This document shows positions 1 to 11,357 of a DNA stretch of 64,000 bases, piece by piece. This stretch comes from Metellina segmentata (taxonomy: Eukaryota > Arthropoda > Arachnida > Araneae > Tetragnathidae): NCBI GenBank assembly GCA_947359465.1, contig OX375876.1:64858998-64922997 (forward strand), written 5' to 3'. Position 1 is the first letter of the stretch. The number at the start of each line of letters is the position of its first letter. A program made the position numbers and the translations under genes. Under the pieces are notes generated by a model that was not told the origin of the DNA, did not search any database, and saw nothing but the letters and a program-made list of their open reading frames with translations.

Positions 1-372
1 TTAGAATCAGAATTACAAATTTTTTTTAAACGTACCAATTGACCAGCTATCGTGTTGTAGTATATTCTCTTAGAGATATTGAAGTCCCAAAATATTAATT
101 TAATGACTGTAAATTTAAAATCGCTGCTTTTATCATATACATTAATGTCAACTTTGCCGGATGAAACAGAAATTTTTATGTCTAGAAAATCAGTATTATT
201 GTTATCCAGATTGGTTTTAATTAAAGAAAGTTCGTCTGGATAGATGGATTTCCAAATATTAGAAAAGTTGCTATTATTAAAAACAATTAAATCATCAATA
301 AATCTAAAAGCAGTATTTATCTGAAGGCAAAAGTTTTTTTTCAAAATAATGAAGAAATAAATTAGCAAGAAT
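1..372 (-). pseudogene. Decayed reverse transcriptase fragment (retroelement, cut by window edge)
   Basis: Read on the minus strand, one frame gives an LANLFLHYFEKK-type stretch (about 334-369). After a one-base frame change it continues as a catalytic F-I-D-D box (bases 291-299) followed by a long frame with FLDI and VYDK segments and a QLVRL block near base 30. This order (LANLF, then xIDD, then YPxEL, FLDI, VYDKxxDF and QLVR) is the palm and thumb region of a reverse transcriptase seen in many invertebrate and fish retroelements. The FIDD box holds the two catalytic aspartates. The frame runs off the left edge. The frameshift and the AT microsatellite directly upstream show a dead copy. 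I cannot name the retroelement clade with certainty; DIRS-like or Penelope-like would need a search. Confidence 0.6.
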
Positions 373-380
373 GGAAGAAT

Positions 381-384
<4 letters not shown>

Positions 385-433
<49 letters not shown>
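385..433. repeat. (AT)n microsatellite
   Basis: Uninterrupted alternating AT of about 49 bp. It lies directly upstream (in RT orientation) of the decayed reverse transcriptase and probably replaced or disrupted its N-terminal part. Confidence 0.95.
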
Positions 434-437
<4 letters not shown>

Positions 438-686
438 CTGGAAAAACAAAATTCTAATTTTAAAGTATACAAATCTACTCAAATTTTAAAGCATTGACAA
501 TTTATAACTAATGACTGATGTCATATTTTTATTTTATTATTTATTTCCCATTATTTTATTATTTTACTGTTTAAATGAAATGTATTAGCAGATGTTGATT
601 GGGTTGAATAATCTAGATTAACGAATAAACATGAAAAAAATCATTTTTCTATTTCACAAATAATTCAAATACCATTTAAGAGCGTT
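434..686. other. AT-rich unassigned spacer
   Basis: Low-complexity T/A-rich sequence (runs such as attttattattt). No coding frame or repeat boundary was recognised. Confidence 0.6.
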
Positions 687-1322
687 TGTACATACACCGA
701 TAATTATCGGATGTCGGATTCGGACACTTTCAAATTACACTGTTTCATATTGGTATCTTGCACACAACCGTTCGATATTATCGGATCCGTCAAAAATTCC
801 ATCCCACATTTTGAATTGTCGGACGGTCCGCTAAACTGGACCGATAAATATCCAGTCCGCCTGCGCTTCGCATTCCAGAATTGCCGTTGTTTACACATTC
901 ATCTGTATTTTAGTTGCAGTAATCGGCTTCCGACGTAAAAAATTATTGATAGGATACAAAAATTATTGTTAAAACATTTATTACTTACTGAGCTTATAAA
1001 ATGTTATATAAAACGCACCTTCCACCTATCGTTCGGCAATTAGTGGAAGAATCCAAAAGCGTCTATAATTTCTACGTTTTCGTATATACATCCAATACAA
1101 AAAAAAATTATTTTCTTTTAAAAAAACACGCATATTTACTTGAACTATAAATTCAATTAAGTTGTTAAAAAAGTCGATTAAAATCGTTTAATACAATTTG
1201 ATCACGTTCAACTGACTCGAATCTCCAATTAAAATCAGACGCAATGTGCAAGAGACCATGCCTGAACTCCTCCACTCCGATAGTAACGTATCCGACATCC
1301 GATAATTATCGGTAGGTGTACA
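687..1322. mobile_element. Non-autonomous TIR DNA transposon (about 636 bp)
   Basis: The two ends are inverted copies of each other over roughly 32 bp. The left end (687-720) and right end (1291-1322) both begin TGTACA when read inward, and both contain the 14-bp perfect palindrome CCGATAATTATCGG followed by ATGTCGGAT. The interior is richer in CGG/CCG than the flanks and has no long frame, so this is a MITE-like derivative. I could not match clean target-site duplications at the borders, so the superfamily is unassigned; the TGT...ACA ends only hint at a Ginger-like element. Short frames inside are chance frames through the palindromic ends. Confidence 0.7.
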
Positions 1323-1427
1323 GTGGCTAAAAGTGTCCAAAAATTATTTTCAACATTATTTTGATATTTTTATAGTTTCTATAATTTACTATGTACATAA
1401 AACGTATACATGCTAAAAACTTGCATA

Positions 1428-1869
1428 AGAGCCGTGGTAGCTCAGTCAGTAGAGCGTCGGGCTCGCATAAGAAGGGTTGTGGGTTCTGTCCTCGGCTGAG
1501 CCTGCAATTCTCATGATTGCGAGATCGGCGCTTTGACCTGGCTAAAGACCGTCGTGTTCACTAATGGTGACTTGGGCACGTTAAATAGGTCGTGGTCACA
1601 AAGTCCCCCATGTTCCCATACCAAATCAATACCTCTGGGTGTATCTGATCAGGGGGTTATCGGCCTCTGATTGGGATCTAAATTATGATATGTGTGAGTG
1701 GATGTATGAAAGGGGCCTTCCTGTAAAACGGATAAGCCATGTATGTCGAGCAAAGTCGGACTTCCTCCCAATGGGGCTCAATAACATGAAAGGCGCACCC
1801 CCTCGCCTCTTGCCGTCTTCGACGGGCCTGGCACTCCTCTGGTTTGCCATTGTATGCATAAGAAACAAC
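1428..1869 (+). mobile_element. SINE A, complete copy with target-site duplications
   Basis: A tRNA-derived head starts at about 1431. It has an A-box (TGGTAGCTCAGT), an anticodon-like loop CTCGCAT suggesting tRNA-Ala(CGC), and a B-box-like GGGTTCTGTCC. A body of about 380 bp and an AAC-rich tail follow. The 11-bp sequence AAACTTGCATA flanks both sides (1417-1427 and 1870-1880), as expected for LINE-driven, target-primed insertion. A second, 5'-truncated copy lies inverted at 48136-48508, which confirms the body as a repeat family. Frames inside this interval are not genes. Confidence 0.9.
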
Positions 1870-1880
1870 AAACTTGCATA

Positions 1881-2430
1881 TGGACGGGTTAAAGTTACAG
1901 TGGTATAAGTCAGTGTTTCAAAAAAAAAAGTCTTTGACACAGAAACCGGATATAATACAACCAAATTTAACTAAAGAAAATTAGTTAGAAACCAGATCTA
2001 CGTAAGTTAATCTGTTAACAGGAAACTAGAAGTAAGTCAGATCGTTCAACTGCATACTCATAACGGTAGAAAGTCTGTATTTTTTTTTTTCGAAAAAGGG
2101 ACTAAAACCACTGGAACTCTAACCCGTATGATATATTTTGCATACATCACAGCCACAGTATGACAAAATCACATAAATTAACTATAGGTTTGTTTCCACT
2201 ATAAAAATAAATTTTAAGTATTCGATTGTATACGTATTTCTGTCGTAGTTTTGAAAAATTTAAGACTAGTAAAAAATTATTATTTTCATTACGTTCCTTA
2301 TTTTACGTTATATTTATACAACTTAGCTGAATTCGTGGCGAGGACATTTGGAAATACGCAGCAAGAATTTGCTTTTGAAAAAAATAAGAAAACACATTAT
2401 AAAGAAGGTAGTTACGATAGAATGTATATT
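1881..2430. other. Unassigned AT-rich interval
   Basis: No RNA gene, TIR or family-level protein similarity was recognised. The 74-codon frame at 2251-2475 runs into a SINE B fragment and has no recognisable motif. Confidence 0.5.
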
Positions 2431-2495
2431 GCATTGGCGCAATACAGCAGGTTACTGACGACGGTCCGGAATTAATCCCGAAGGGAAAGATATAA
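2431..2495 (-). mobile_element. SINE B fragment (3' part)
   Basis: Matches the reverse complement of the 3' portion shared by the longer SINE B copies, including ACGGTCCGGAATTAATCCCG, a diverged form of the family's GGGATYAATCCCG palindrome-like block. Confidence 0.65.
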
Positions 2496-2562
2496 ATGTC
2501 TAATTAAAAATATGTCTGCAATATATGGTCTAAATTAATCCTCAAAGTTTTAATATCTCTTA

Positions 2563-2778
2563 TTCAACCCGCCACGTGGTTTTGATAAGATATATCGTCC
2601 ATCAAGGTTTGACAATTTTACAAATGACGAAGTATCAAGATATTGCCTATTTTTCTATATTGACGAATCAAAATCTGGTTGGATTTTTTTAAATGGCAAG
2701 ATACCTTGTTCTTTAGGATCTTGTCAGTTTTCCTTTCTGTGAGATACCTCGACGAAACAACTACTAGGACGATTAAAA
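2563..2778 (+). mobile_element. TTAA-type palindromic MITE, copy 1
   Basis: Begins CCCGCCACGTGGTTTTGA, then a diverged palindrome (AAGATATATCGTCCATCAAG). It contains alternating 'cgaagtatc', 'ctggt' and 'gagatacctcg' blocks and ends near 'cgattaaa'. It belongs to the dispersed family described at 41117, with mutated TTAA borders here. Confidence 0.6.
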
Positions 2779-3430
2779 TGTCTATGAGTTATTAAAACAA
2801 ATCAACAATAGAACAGAACTTTGTAACTGTTAACCTTCCACGCGGTACATCCGATTTTTCTCCATACAACGTCCCGTACAGAAAATGGTAAACCCGAGAT
2901 ATCACGGAAAGCAAAATGTTTTTATTTGTCAATTCCAAAGGTCTTGTATAGATAGCTTTTCTCTCTTTCACTTCTACCTCCTGTGTATTGTAATGGGAAA
3001 AGATGGATAAAAACCTCGTACGATAGGTTCTGAAGTAAGAAATTAACCATGAAAAGGCAATTTTTCAATACGGGCCTTTTGCGTGTGTTAAGAATCTCAA
3101 ACCTGGCGTGATCCTGATTCTTGAGCATATCTATACTTCTCGAGCGTCTGCCTTTGAGTTGTCCAAAAAGAAGCGGTCACCGATACTAGCCTTCATTTCT
3201 TTGAAAGTTTAGATGAACCAAAAAAACAATCTTATACACGTCCACCTATTGAAAATGTATTATTTTTATAGTTATGCTGTTATTGATTTGATAGTCTGGT
3301 GTAAATAACCCATGCTGTGCACAAGTAACCTCAGGAGAAGAAAGCGATCTCTGTACAAGCCGCCGCGGCAATTTTTAGTCAAACCTATTTGTGTGCAGTT
3401 TTTTTCAACACAAGACTTAGAACACAAGAG
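2779..3430. other. Unassigned interval
   Basis: A TTAACCTTCCACGCGG string at about 2832 resembles the start of a TTAA-inserting element, but no partner end was found. Otherwise no gene or repeat was recognised. Confidence 0.4.
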
Positions 3431-3640
3431 TTAACACTCCGAGGGGTTTTGACGAGATATCTCAGCCATCAAGATATGATCGATTTCGCTACTTATCGTA
3501 GTATTTTAAATACTGTCGATTTCCTTACGATGACGAGATGAAGATGTAGTCAATTTTCTTCTAAAGACAATATATCTAGTACATCAAGATCAGCTTACTT
3601 TTGATAGTGACGAGATAACTCGTTGAGACAACCATCATGA
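3431..3640 (+). mobile_element. TTAA-type palindromic MITE, copy 2
   Basis: Starts TTAACACTCCGAGGGGTTTT and continues directly into GACGAGATATCTCAGCCATC. Further blocks (gacgagatg, gacaatatatc, gacgagataactcgtt) follow at roughly 50-60 bp spacing. It ends in 'gagacaaccatcatga', equivalent to the right terminus of other copies. Confidence 0.65.
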
Positions 3641-4635
3641 GAGAAAAAGAGATTTAGAAAAACCTGCAGCATTTTAATGTTTAATTATTTGTAAATATTG
3701 TAAATACATCAAATTTTCAAAATCTACTACCGAACCAAAATACTATGCTTATAAACCTGACAAGAACTAACGATTCCAATAAACGTATTGCACCACCCAT
3801 TCACATTGATACATTATTAGAAAAAGCTGATTAACGCAACTAAGAACCAAGAGAAGGAAGGGATAGGCCTAAACAAAAGCATCCAAGTGGCTGCAATTAT
3901 TGGAGAACTCATTTGACGACGCGGCTCGAATGAAAGATCAGGATTCTGCAAGGAAGGAAAATTATTGACTTTCTTTCAGGCGTCCATTAATTAACGCGGC
4001 GTTTAATATTGACAAAAATTCCATAATTAAAGGCAGTATCAGTCCCTCTCCCCAGATCCGAAATTTCTCCAGGAAGCACGGTTCATGTGTAAATTGCATT
4101 AAAGTCCCCCATCTTTTCATTCGGTTTGCAATTTACTGATTTCTGAATGAGATGGAGCATACGTATTCATATTGTTTTGGGATCAAATATTGAAATTCCG
4201 GGCCTCTTCATGGAAAAGATGGGAGTAAAATATTCAGAATTGCGTTCCTTTGGCTGATTAGAAACGAAATACTTCTGAAGAATTGACTTTTGATTTCAGT
4301 AACGAATTCTCGGAAAACTGGGCTGATAGGATGCGATATTATGTGTGATGGTGGTTGCAGTATCTATTGAAAGGATTGTGATTGAAAAGGCTTAATTTGG
4401 CAAATGCATTAGTACCTGAGTAATTTATGAAGACAGATGTTGCTGTTCAATGATGTCGTTGATTAAATATATACAATCGAAATCAACGAAATTATGTATG
4501 AAATCGAAGCTTCATCGTGAACGGTTTAGCAGTTTATAAAGTGATGAAACATTGTTATTTATTAGAATATTTTAAAGTAAATAATTTGACTTTTTATCGG
4601 TATTGTAGAATAGAAATAATTACAAATTCGAAGGT
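3641..4635. other. Unassigned interval with a complex noncoding block
   Basis: 3820-4420 is less simple in composition than its surroundings and has homeodomain-core-like TTAATTAAC sites (about 3990) and TTTCAGG/CCTGAAA-type words, but no frame or repeat was recognised. It could be unique regulatory DNA; this is only a visual impression. Confidence 0.3.
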
Positions 4636-4706
4636 AATGGTAGTTAAATAACTTTGAGCATTATCAACACAACGGGCTGTTCAAATTCGAAGGAAAAAAT
4701 TTAAAG
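4636..4706 (-). mobile_element. SINE B fragment (internally deleted 3' end)
   Basis: Diverged match to the reverse-complemented SINE B 3' end: 'ggtagtt...caacacaacgggctgtt...cgaaggaaaaa'. Confidence 0.45.
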
Positions 4707-5909
4707 GTATATTTAAAAAAAGAGAAAAGCACAGCAATGCATAGCATAAGATGTGTACTGATAAATAAATAAAAATTAAGATTTATAGACATATAAATAT
4801 GGTTTCATATTTTACAATTTTTTTGAAGAGACTTTTTCAAAGTTTTTTTTTGCGAAGCATCTATTAAAAGTGCAAAATAAAATAAATACCTAAATTTTAT
4901 TGAGAAAATATCCGTCAAATAAGAAGAAAATCCGTAAATTCTAATGATACTTTTGAACTTGCAACTCTTGTGACTTTTTTTTAATTGTTTAGTGTTTGCG
5001 CAATTCTGCACTATTATATTCAAATAAAAGTCTACCTAAAACCGATAGTAAATAAATTGCAAAACATGTTTTTGTATTTAGTCATTTTAATTTAAGTAAC
5101 AAAATTGACTACAGTTGAAGTAACATTAAAGAAGTTGTAGTTGATTATAGAAATGTTTATTTAATTCGAGAAAATTCACAATTTACTTGGGATAATTGTC
5201 TCATGTATCTAGTGTTTTGTGATTGAACAAAATCTTCTGCAGAACAACTTATAAATTATACCTTTATCGTTCATAATTTAAATTAACATTCAGGTAAAGT
5301 ACATGAAATACAACCGGACATTGTATGTATCTCGGCAGGTAACGTATAAAAATATGCTTCATTGTTGGTCGAAAGTGCCTATAACCAACTCCTATATTCT
5401 GTTTTAAGCGTCTGAGATAATTCGTGTTTTTAATCGAAGCATTTTCCGTATTCTGTAGTCTGAAAATAGTTTAGATAGTCATTTGAAAAGTCGATTATTT
5501 AATAGAAAGATGGTCGCAGAATATGTTTATTGCGTGATATATATGGTATATTACTTTTGTTTATGATTACTCTAAACTAATTTTCTATTGAATCGAACTT
5601 TCTTAAAACAAGTACAACTAACTTCTTCATCAAACTCATTTGTACGTAATATGGAACATCTGACTGCACTCGATTTGGAACATGTTCATAAATAGTGTTC
5701 AATCTATATAATTTGAAATGTTTCGAAGGTAATGGGATATTCTTGTTATAGCTAACATTATCCATAGGAAATGGGTGTTCTTAATTAACTGTAGACTAAC
5801 TTATGACAATTCTGTGGTTAAACTTGGAGATAATATATTCATGGGGGATTTTGATTATCCGTCCTAGTTTATTCTATGAACACAGATAATAGTGTCTTTT
5901 ACTTATACA
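4707..5909. other. Unassigned AT-rich interval
   Basis: Only short frames without recognisable motifs on either strand; no repeat boundary seen. Confidence 0.5.
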
Positions 5910-6258
5910 AGGCGTCGTAGTAGACCAGTTGGTAGGGTCGCTGATTAGCAATCGGAAGGGTGTGAATTCTAGACTCAATCAAACCAAATACCATAGTGTA
6001 CGTGGAGGCTGGTGCAAGTTAAATCTACCGTGGGCTCAAATGTCTTCACGTTAACCTGGTATGGACGAACTAGGAAAACACATGAGCTGGAACCCTTTAA
6101 TGGAGTGAGGGTTTCCAGCTCAAGGGTTTATCTCGTAATCTGACCGTGGTTCTAAATCGTGTTGAACTTGGATCTTTCCCTTCGTTTTTTATCCCGTACC
6201 GTCACTAATAGATGTTCTTTTGATCCAGGATGACGTTAATTCAACTACCTACATGCCT
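5910..6258 (+). mobile_element. SINE B, near full-length copy
   Basis: The tRNA-like head contains an A-box-like block (AGACCAGTTGGTAGGGT) and the anticodon-type loop 'gattagcaa', which fits tRNA-Ala(AGC). The family body follows ('ggctggtgca', 'ctcacgtt', 'ccagctcaggtgttacctcgtc', 'atcccg'), ending with GACGTTAATTCAACTACCTA. It shares body and tail with copies at 23160, 25521, 26394, 45400 and 52278. This copy carries a short internal duplication of the 'ccagctcaa' block. Confidence 0.8.
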
Positions 6259-6287
6259 TTAGTAATATCTATTCTTCTTTGCATTAT

Positions 6288-6518
6288 TCTATCCTTCTGA
6301 TGATCGTCTCAACGAGGTACTTCATCATTAGAAGAACTGATCAGATCTTGATGGACGAGACACCTCGTCATTAGAATAAATTTGACCAGATCTTGATCTT
6401 GTAGAATCAAAACAATTGGCAACATCTACGTATTGATCTACGTAACTCGTCATTAGAAAAAAAACTGATTAGATCTTGATGGACGCTATATCTCGTTGAA
6501 AACACTTGGATGGGTTAA
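6288..6518 (-). mobile_element. TTAA-type palindromic MITE, copy 3
   Basis: Opposite orientation to copies 1-2: begins CCTTCTGATGATCGTCTCAA, has repeated 'acgagnnacttcatcattag / gatcttgatggacgaga' blocks, and ends GTTGAAAACACTTGGATGGGTTAA. Confidence 0.65.
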
Positions 6519-7859
6519 TCTGCAGAGACATCAAAGCTACTAACGTGTCTAAAATTGTCAGGGCCATCACTTTCAGAACTTTTCTATTGAATCACAGACT
6601 AAAAATACAATTCGAAAAAGTTGAAAGGGAACAAGATCCATTGAAAGCCGGAAGGTAAACTGATTCCCGCTCTATTAAAAGAAAAGAATAAACCTATTGA
6701 TTTACTCCCCATGCCAGCTGTATTTCTACTCATCATTAGATAACTAACTTCAAAAATCACTCTTGTGCGGGCTTGTCTTATAGAATGAGCTTCAAAAATC
6801 ACTCTTTTGTCCCAATAGCTCCTATGAAACACAATAGTGGATTCCTTAAAAATGTTTCATTTTTGCTTCCGTTAATATGAGCTGCTTTGTCTTAGATATA
6901 ACAAGTAAAATACATTTGGTTGGATAACAATGACTTGGTTTCTGGAACAAAGAGCATTGGAACAAAGTTTTATATTTATCGAGTTATTAGTATGGAAGAA
7001 CGTTGAATAATGTTATCGGAGGTAATTATAAGGACTTACATCTTTACTACTTCAATACTTTTCCAACAAAAACACATTTCATGCATCAAACAACTGACAA
7101 AGCTCAGATAAGTATCTTGTAATGACGTTTTTCCCATCGTTGAGCTTTGTTTGTAGATAAGAAAGTAATGCATTTTTTCTGATTGTGTAAATAATGAATG
7201 CTTTCAAATATAAAGCTTTTATGGGAGTGTGTGTATGAAATTGGTAGCTAAAAAGTATTTTTCCAATAACGCATTCTAAATTCTAAATTAAAGAATAAAT
7301 TTAAACTTATTTATAATAAGCAAACATACAGTGTCACAGTATGTATTCAGTCACTACTTTAAAAACTAATTTGTGAAAGGGATCTTCTGTGTAAACAAAC
7401 ATACCAGGACTGTGAAGGTTTCCAGTATTCAAATTCTATCGCGTGATACGTAATACAGTTACCTTAACTTGTAATTTGGGTTATTTTGACAACTTCTGGC
7501 ATTTATTCTAACTGCCGTTGACATTTACATACCTTTATTCTTACCTTATTATTTATTCTTTATTCATATTTGCATACTTATATGTATTTGACATACTTTC
7601 TAATTTTTCCTGAAGATTTCTAAACTATTTTTTTTTACTTATTATATTTTATTAGTTGATCGCCGTAATAGGTTAAGAAACAGAACTGAAACTTTTAGTT
7701 ATAACGCTTAGATTTAACCTTTACGTATATTTTCGATAGCTACTAGCTTCTGTTATCACATCTACTAGTATCAAATAGCTAACCAAGAAAGTTCGTACCA
7801 TTTTCATCAATAGAGATTAATGATACACAAAAGGGATCAAACAATGCTTTATTCTGAAA
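6519..7859. other. Unassigned interval
   Basis: No supported gene, RNA or repeat recognised. The minus-strand frame at 6599-6832 has no family motif I can identify. Confidence 0.45.
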
Positions 7860-8640
7860 AGCAGTCAGTCAACTTTGGCTTTTATTACCTTTAGCCAACA
7901 ATCTTAAAAATTTTTATTCCTTTATATCAAAGTTTTCTTTCTGGCATCAAAAAGTATTTCAACTTCCTTTCGACGTCTAGTCGATTTTGGAACCACTGAT
8001 TTCATAAATGGTTGTCTATTGCCAAGAAAAAATGATAATCCGAAGTCGAGATTTTTGGGGAATATGGCTGATGGGGAAGAAACTTTCAAAAGATACGTCA
8101 GAAAATCATTTCCTTGGACGTTCTTGCTGCCTGTAGTCTGGTGAAAGAGAGCTCTCATTTTTAAACTAGTATTGATTGCTTCTGGGTCAATGCAACTTAA
8201 GCCCGTTGCAACTGTACTGGTTAAGCTTTCAATGGTTTCCTTATACGCCAGATTCTAAAAGCGAACAATCATGGCGATTGTCCCTCAAACACAATGCAAG
8301 TTCCAAATGATTATTGAATAACTAGCGATGAGAACATCACGTTGTTGCATCCCCTTTTCATCGTATGTCAGTATTAAAAGGTTCGCTTCTGTGGCATGAC
8401 ATCAAATGGTTAGCCTTCAACTGTGTGGAGGACTGATGGACAGCTGATATTAGGAGTATCTTCAATTTTTAGCAGATGTAAATGTCTGGAACCATTTTCG
8501 ACCAGAAAGTTCCTTCACTGCATCATCTTCTAATTTGGACGATATTTTTCGAACGCTCTCTGTAGCCGTGGTGCCCAATTTGAATTCACACAAACATCTC
8601 CTAATAATTGATGTAGACGCAGTCAAACTGTGATCCTTTT
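7860..8640 (-). pseudogene. Mariner-family transposase pseudogene
   Basis: On the minus strand, bases around 8600-8460 encode a mariner-like N-terminal helix-turn-helix region: an FKLGTTATESVRKI stretch, then ELSGRKWFQTF, then after a frame change an IEDTPNISCPSV linker. This matches the family order 'F..G..A.ETVRKI...RKWF.RF.......ED.PR.GRPS'. Further on, 8158-7922 reads RALFHQ, then a region aligning with the 'HPPYSPDL..SDF.LF..L...L.G..F' catalytic C-terminal part (here FPKNLDFGLSFFLGN). Intervening stops and frameshifts and the loss of the catalytic D residues in the FHQD and SPDL motifs show it is dead. In an intact element the enzyme cuts and pastes the transposon at TA sites. No terminal inverted repeats were recognised, so the element limits are uncertain. 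Confidence 0.6.
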
Positions 8641-8831
8641 TATTAGCTTTTAAACAGAACTTTAAATGAGTAATTTTATTTAGTGTTTTATACGATGATA
8701 AATTCTCCGTTAAATAAACATTCGCTTAAGCCTACATAACTACACTTTTAACAATGAGAAACCTAGAAACAGCACGAATTATATTGGTTACCTGATACAT
8801 CCAGTGTGTTTTAAGATGTATTTATAAATTA

Positions 8832-10540
8832 CTAGCTCAATTACCCTGCGTTGCTCAGGTTGATTTGGTTAAATGTTGATTGTAAAGTGAATCAGAATAA
8901 TCACTTTTCTTTCGAAGAGAAATGCTATCAGTTACGTTTTACTCAAAATACTTTTTCATAGCTTCTACAATTTACTTCGGATGCAAATATATACATTGAA
9001 TTTCTCAATAATTATATGCAATAGTTAATTTATTGAAGCATATAAATACAAACAAAAACGAAATGCCTATGAAAAAAAGCAGAATTCTGAAAAACGAAAG
9101 ATGTGCAAACTGCCGAATTTCGACTTTCTTCTGAAATAGATCAATTCGAAAAATGACATTAGAAAAATATTGATAAAGACGATAATGATTTATGAAATTT
9201 ACTAATGCTCAAATATGACGCAACATTTCCCTGTGTTAACTTAAATACACAAACACTGGATTCTAAATCAAATTAATAAAATAAAGCATTAATTCTGTAT
9301 TGCCAGATCTCAAACAACAAAATGACGCTTTTATGAGGAATGAGTTTTTCGTTTGGGTTTTTTGTGTTCCACTAAAAAATGAAAGCCATGCAAAATTAAC
9401 TATTTTAAATATCATTTATTCATCAATCAAATATTCAAAATATCTGTGTTGAAATATAAAACTCATCATATAAATTAAAAAGTAATAGTGAACTTTAATC
9501 CAAAATGCATATTATCACCTGTCAAATATAGTGTGTGTAGAAAATACTTCACTTTAAAACGACCATCTAAGATTCGAGTGGGTGCTAGAATTTTCTCGGA
9601 CATCGAGTCCAATACCGAGGTATAATGATTGCTATGCAGAAAATAAATAATTCATTAAAATCCAACTCCTATAAATAATACATCTACAGTATTTAAAATA
9701 CTGTAAAATATAACTACAAACAGAAACGAAATTCGTGTCGATTAATATAAGAGAGTGAAGTTACATATCTTACTTAAAAATTGTTTTGTATATTTGATTT
9801 ATTTTTATGGAACATAATTCTACAAATCATTGCGTATTCAATTAAATATTTAAGAAAGTTGGTATACCATATACCACCACGAAATCACCCATGTTTGATG
9901 TTTGCAGGAAATAAATATATACTTATCATCTAACACCTAAACAATATACTATGTGCAATATGCAATATACACATAAATACAAACAGAAACAAAGTTCCTA
10001 TCCTTGAAAAGATGCACAGTTTTGAAAAAATTACATGCAAACGTGTTAAATTTCTACTCTCTGACTACATTCTGAAAAAGAACACTTCGACAAAAGACTT
10101 TTGAGCAAAATTTCAATGATAATTATTGATAAATACAATAATAATTTATTTACAAAAGGAACACATATTTATAATACTTGGGAATCCTCAAATATGACCG
10201 AAACATCTCGTTGTCAACTCAAATACGTAAACACGGAATTCTAAATCAAATAAAGAAATTAAACATTTATTCTGACGTTGCCAGATACCGAGTAGCAAAG
10301 TTACGCTTTTATGACCAATGAGGTTTTCTTTTGGGTTTTTCGTGTTCCATTACAAAATGTAAGTTATGCAAAATTAAATATTTTAAAATATTCTTTCTTA
10401 CTCAATCAAATATCGATAGTTTATTTACATCACGGGAAGAACTAAAAAGTTAGTTCATATATGAATTAATAATTTAATTTGTTTTGGTAAAACTGTTTTT
10501 CGATCAACCCTGGTAAAACAGTCAAAGCTGCGTAAAGCAA
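8832..10540 (-). mobile_element. Helitron-like sequence (3' end at 8832) with internal direct duplication
   Basis: Read on the minus strand, the sequence ends in a short hairpin (CCTG-AGCAACG-CAGG) followed within about 12 bases by CTAG and then T. This is the Helitron 3' signature of hairpin plus CTRR with insertion between A and T. Inside, 9033-9440 and 9972-10425 are diverged direct copies offset by about 940 bp; both contain 'aaatacaaacagaaac', 'ttctaaatcaaat' and 'gacgcttttatga' blocks. A third partial copy starts near 9700. The 5' terminus was not located, so the right limit is approximate. No Rep/helicase coding was seen, so the copies are non-autonomous. Confidence 0.5.
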
Positions 10541-10555
10541 GCGGTTTATACTCAA

Positions 10556-10740
10556 TTAGCTGAGTAACCTGGCGTTGCTCGGATTTCAAATATAACCGCG
10601 ACAGCTAAAATACGACCGCGACATTTTCCTGCGTTAAATCACACACAAATCCTCTAAACATGTTCATTTATTCATGTACAATTATTGCAGACAATTCATC
10701 TTTAGATTTTAAAATTGTGATGTTAAAATTGAGACAAACG
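10556..10740 (-). mobile_element. Second Helitron-like 3' end
   Basis: On the minus strand it ends in CCGAGCAACGCCAGG and then CTAA, the same terminal design as at 8832. It is cut off on the other side by the AC/TA microsatellite. Confidence 0.5.
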
Positions 10741-10758
10741 GTGTAGATTTGTATATAG

Positions 10759-10875
<117 letters not shown>

Positions 10876-11301
10876 ATGTATTTTGCTTACATTTTTTGAA
10901 AGTACTCTTACGGGTGTTACTAATTTTTCCTTCCAATAAAATACTTGATAAAAAATTACACAATTCAGTCATACTTCCTCAGACAGCTTCTTAACATCCA
11001 CGTCAAATTCACTTGTTCAAAGGTGGTTTGTCATTTTTTAATCTTCATATTTATTTTCAAATTGGCTTGGATTTTTTTTTTCTTCCACAGATTTCTATCT
11101 TTCAGATTTTTCTTCGCCTTCTTTCATCAAACTGCTGAAACACTTAATTAAAGCGGATTGTTTATTACACACACAGAGCTCTTATCTCAAATAAAACATA
11201 TTTAACTTTATAACAAATTTTGCGAATAAATCTCGTATTGTTTGATTGTTACGAGTTTAATTCGCCGACATTGTTCATATACGTTTGTTGTTATTTTATA
11301 C

Positions 11302-11302
<1 letters not shown>

Positions 11303-11357
<55 letters not shown>
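11303..11357. repeat. (TA)n then (CA)n microsatellite
   Basis: About 40 bp of TA followed by about 15 bp of CA: the same compound structure as at 10759 but in the opposite order. Confidence 0.95.

Noticed and set aside
711..938. 75-codon plus and 64-codon minus frames
   Set aside because: They fall within the 687-1322 TIR element, mirror each other and have no domain.
1431..1502. A functional tRNA-Ala gene
   Set aside because: The fold is imperfect, and it continues into a repeated body with an AAC tail and target duplications, so it is a SINE head. The same reasoning applies to the SINE B heads.
1639..1964. Overlapping frames of 89 and 93 codons on opposite strands
   Set aside because: They lie in the SINE A body, which recurs inverted at 48.1-48.5 kb; explained by the repeat.
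8832..10740. RTE/Penelope-type interpretation of the 'acctgcgttgctcagg' ends
   Set aside because: The hairpin followed by CTAG/CTAA and absence of target duplications fits a Helitron 3' end better, although the 5' end was not found.
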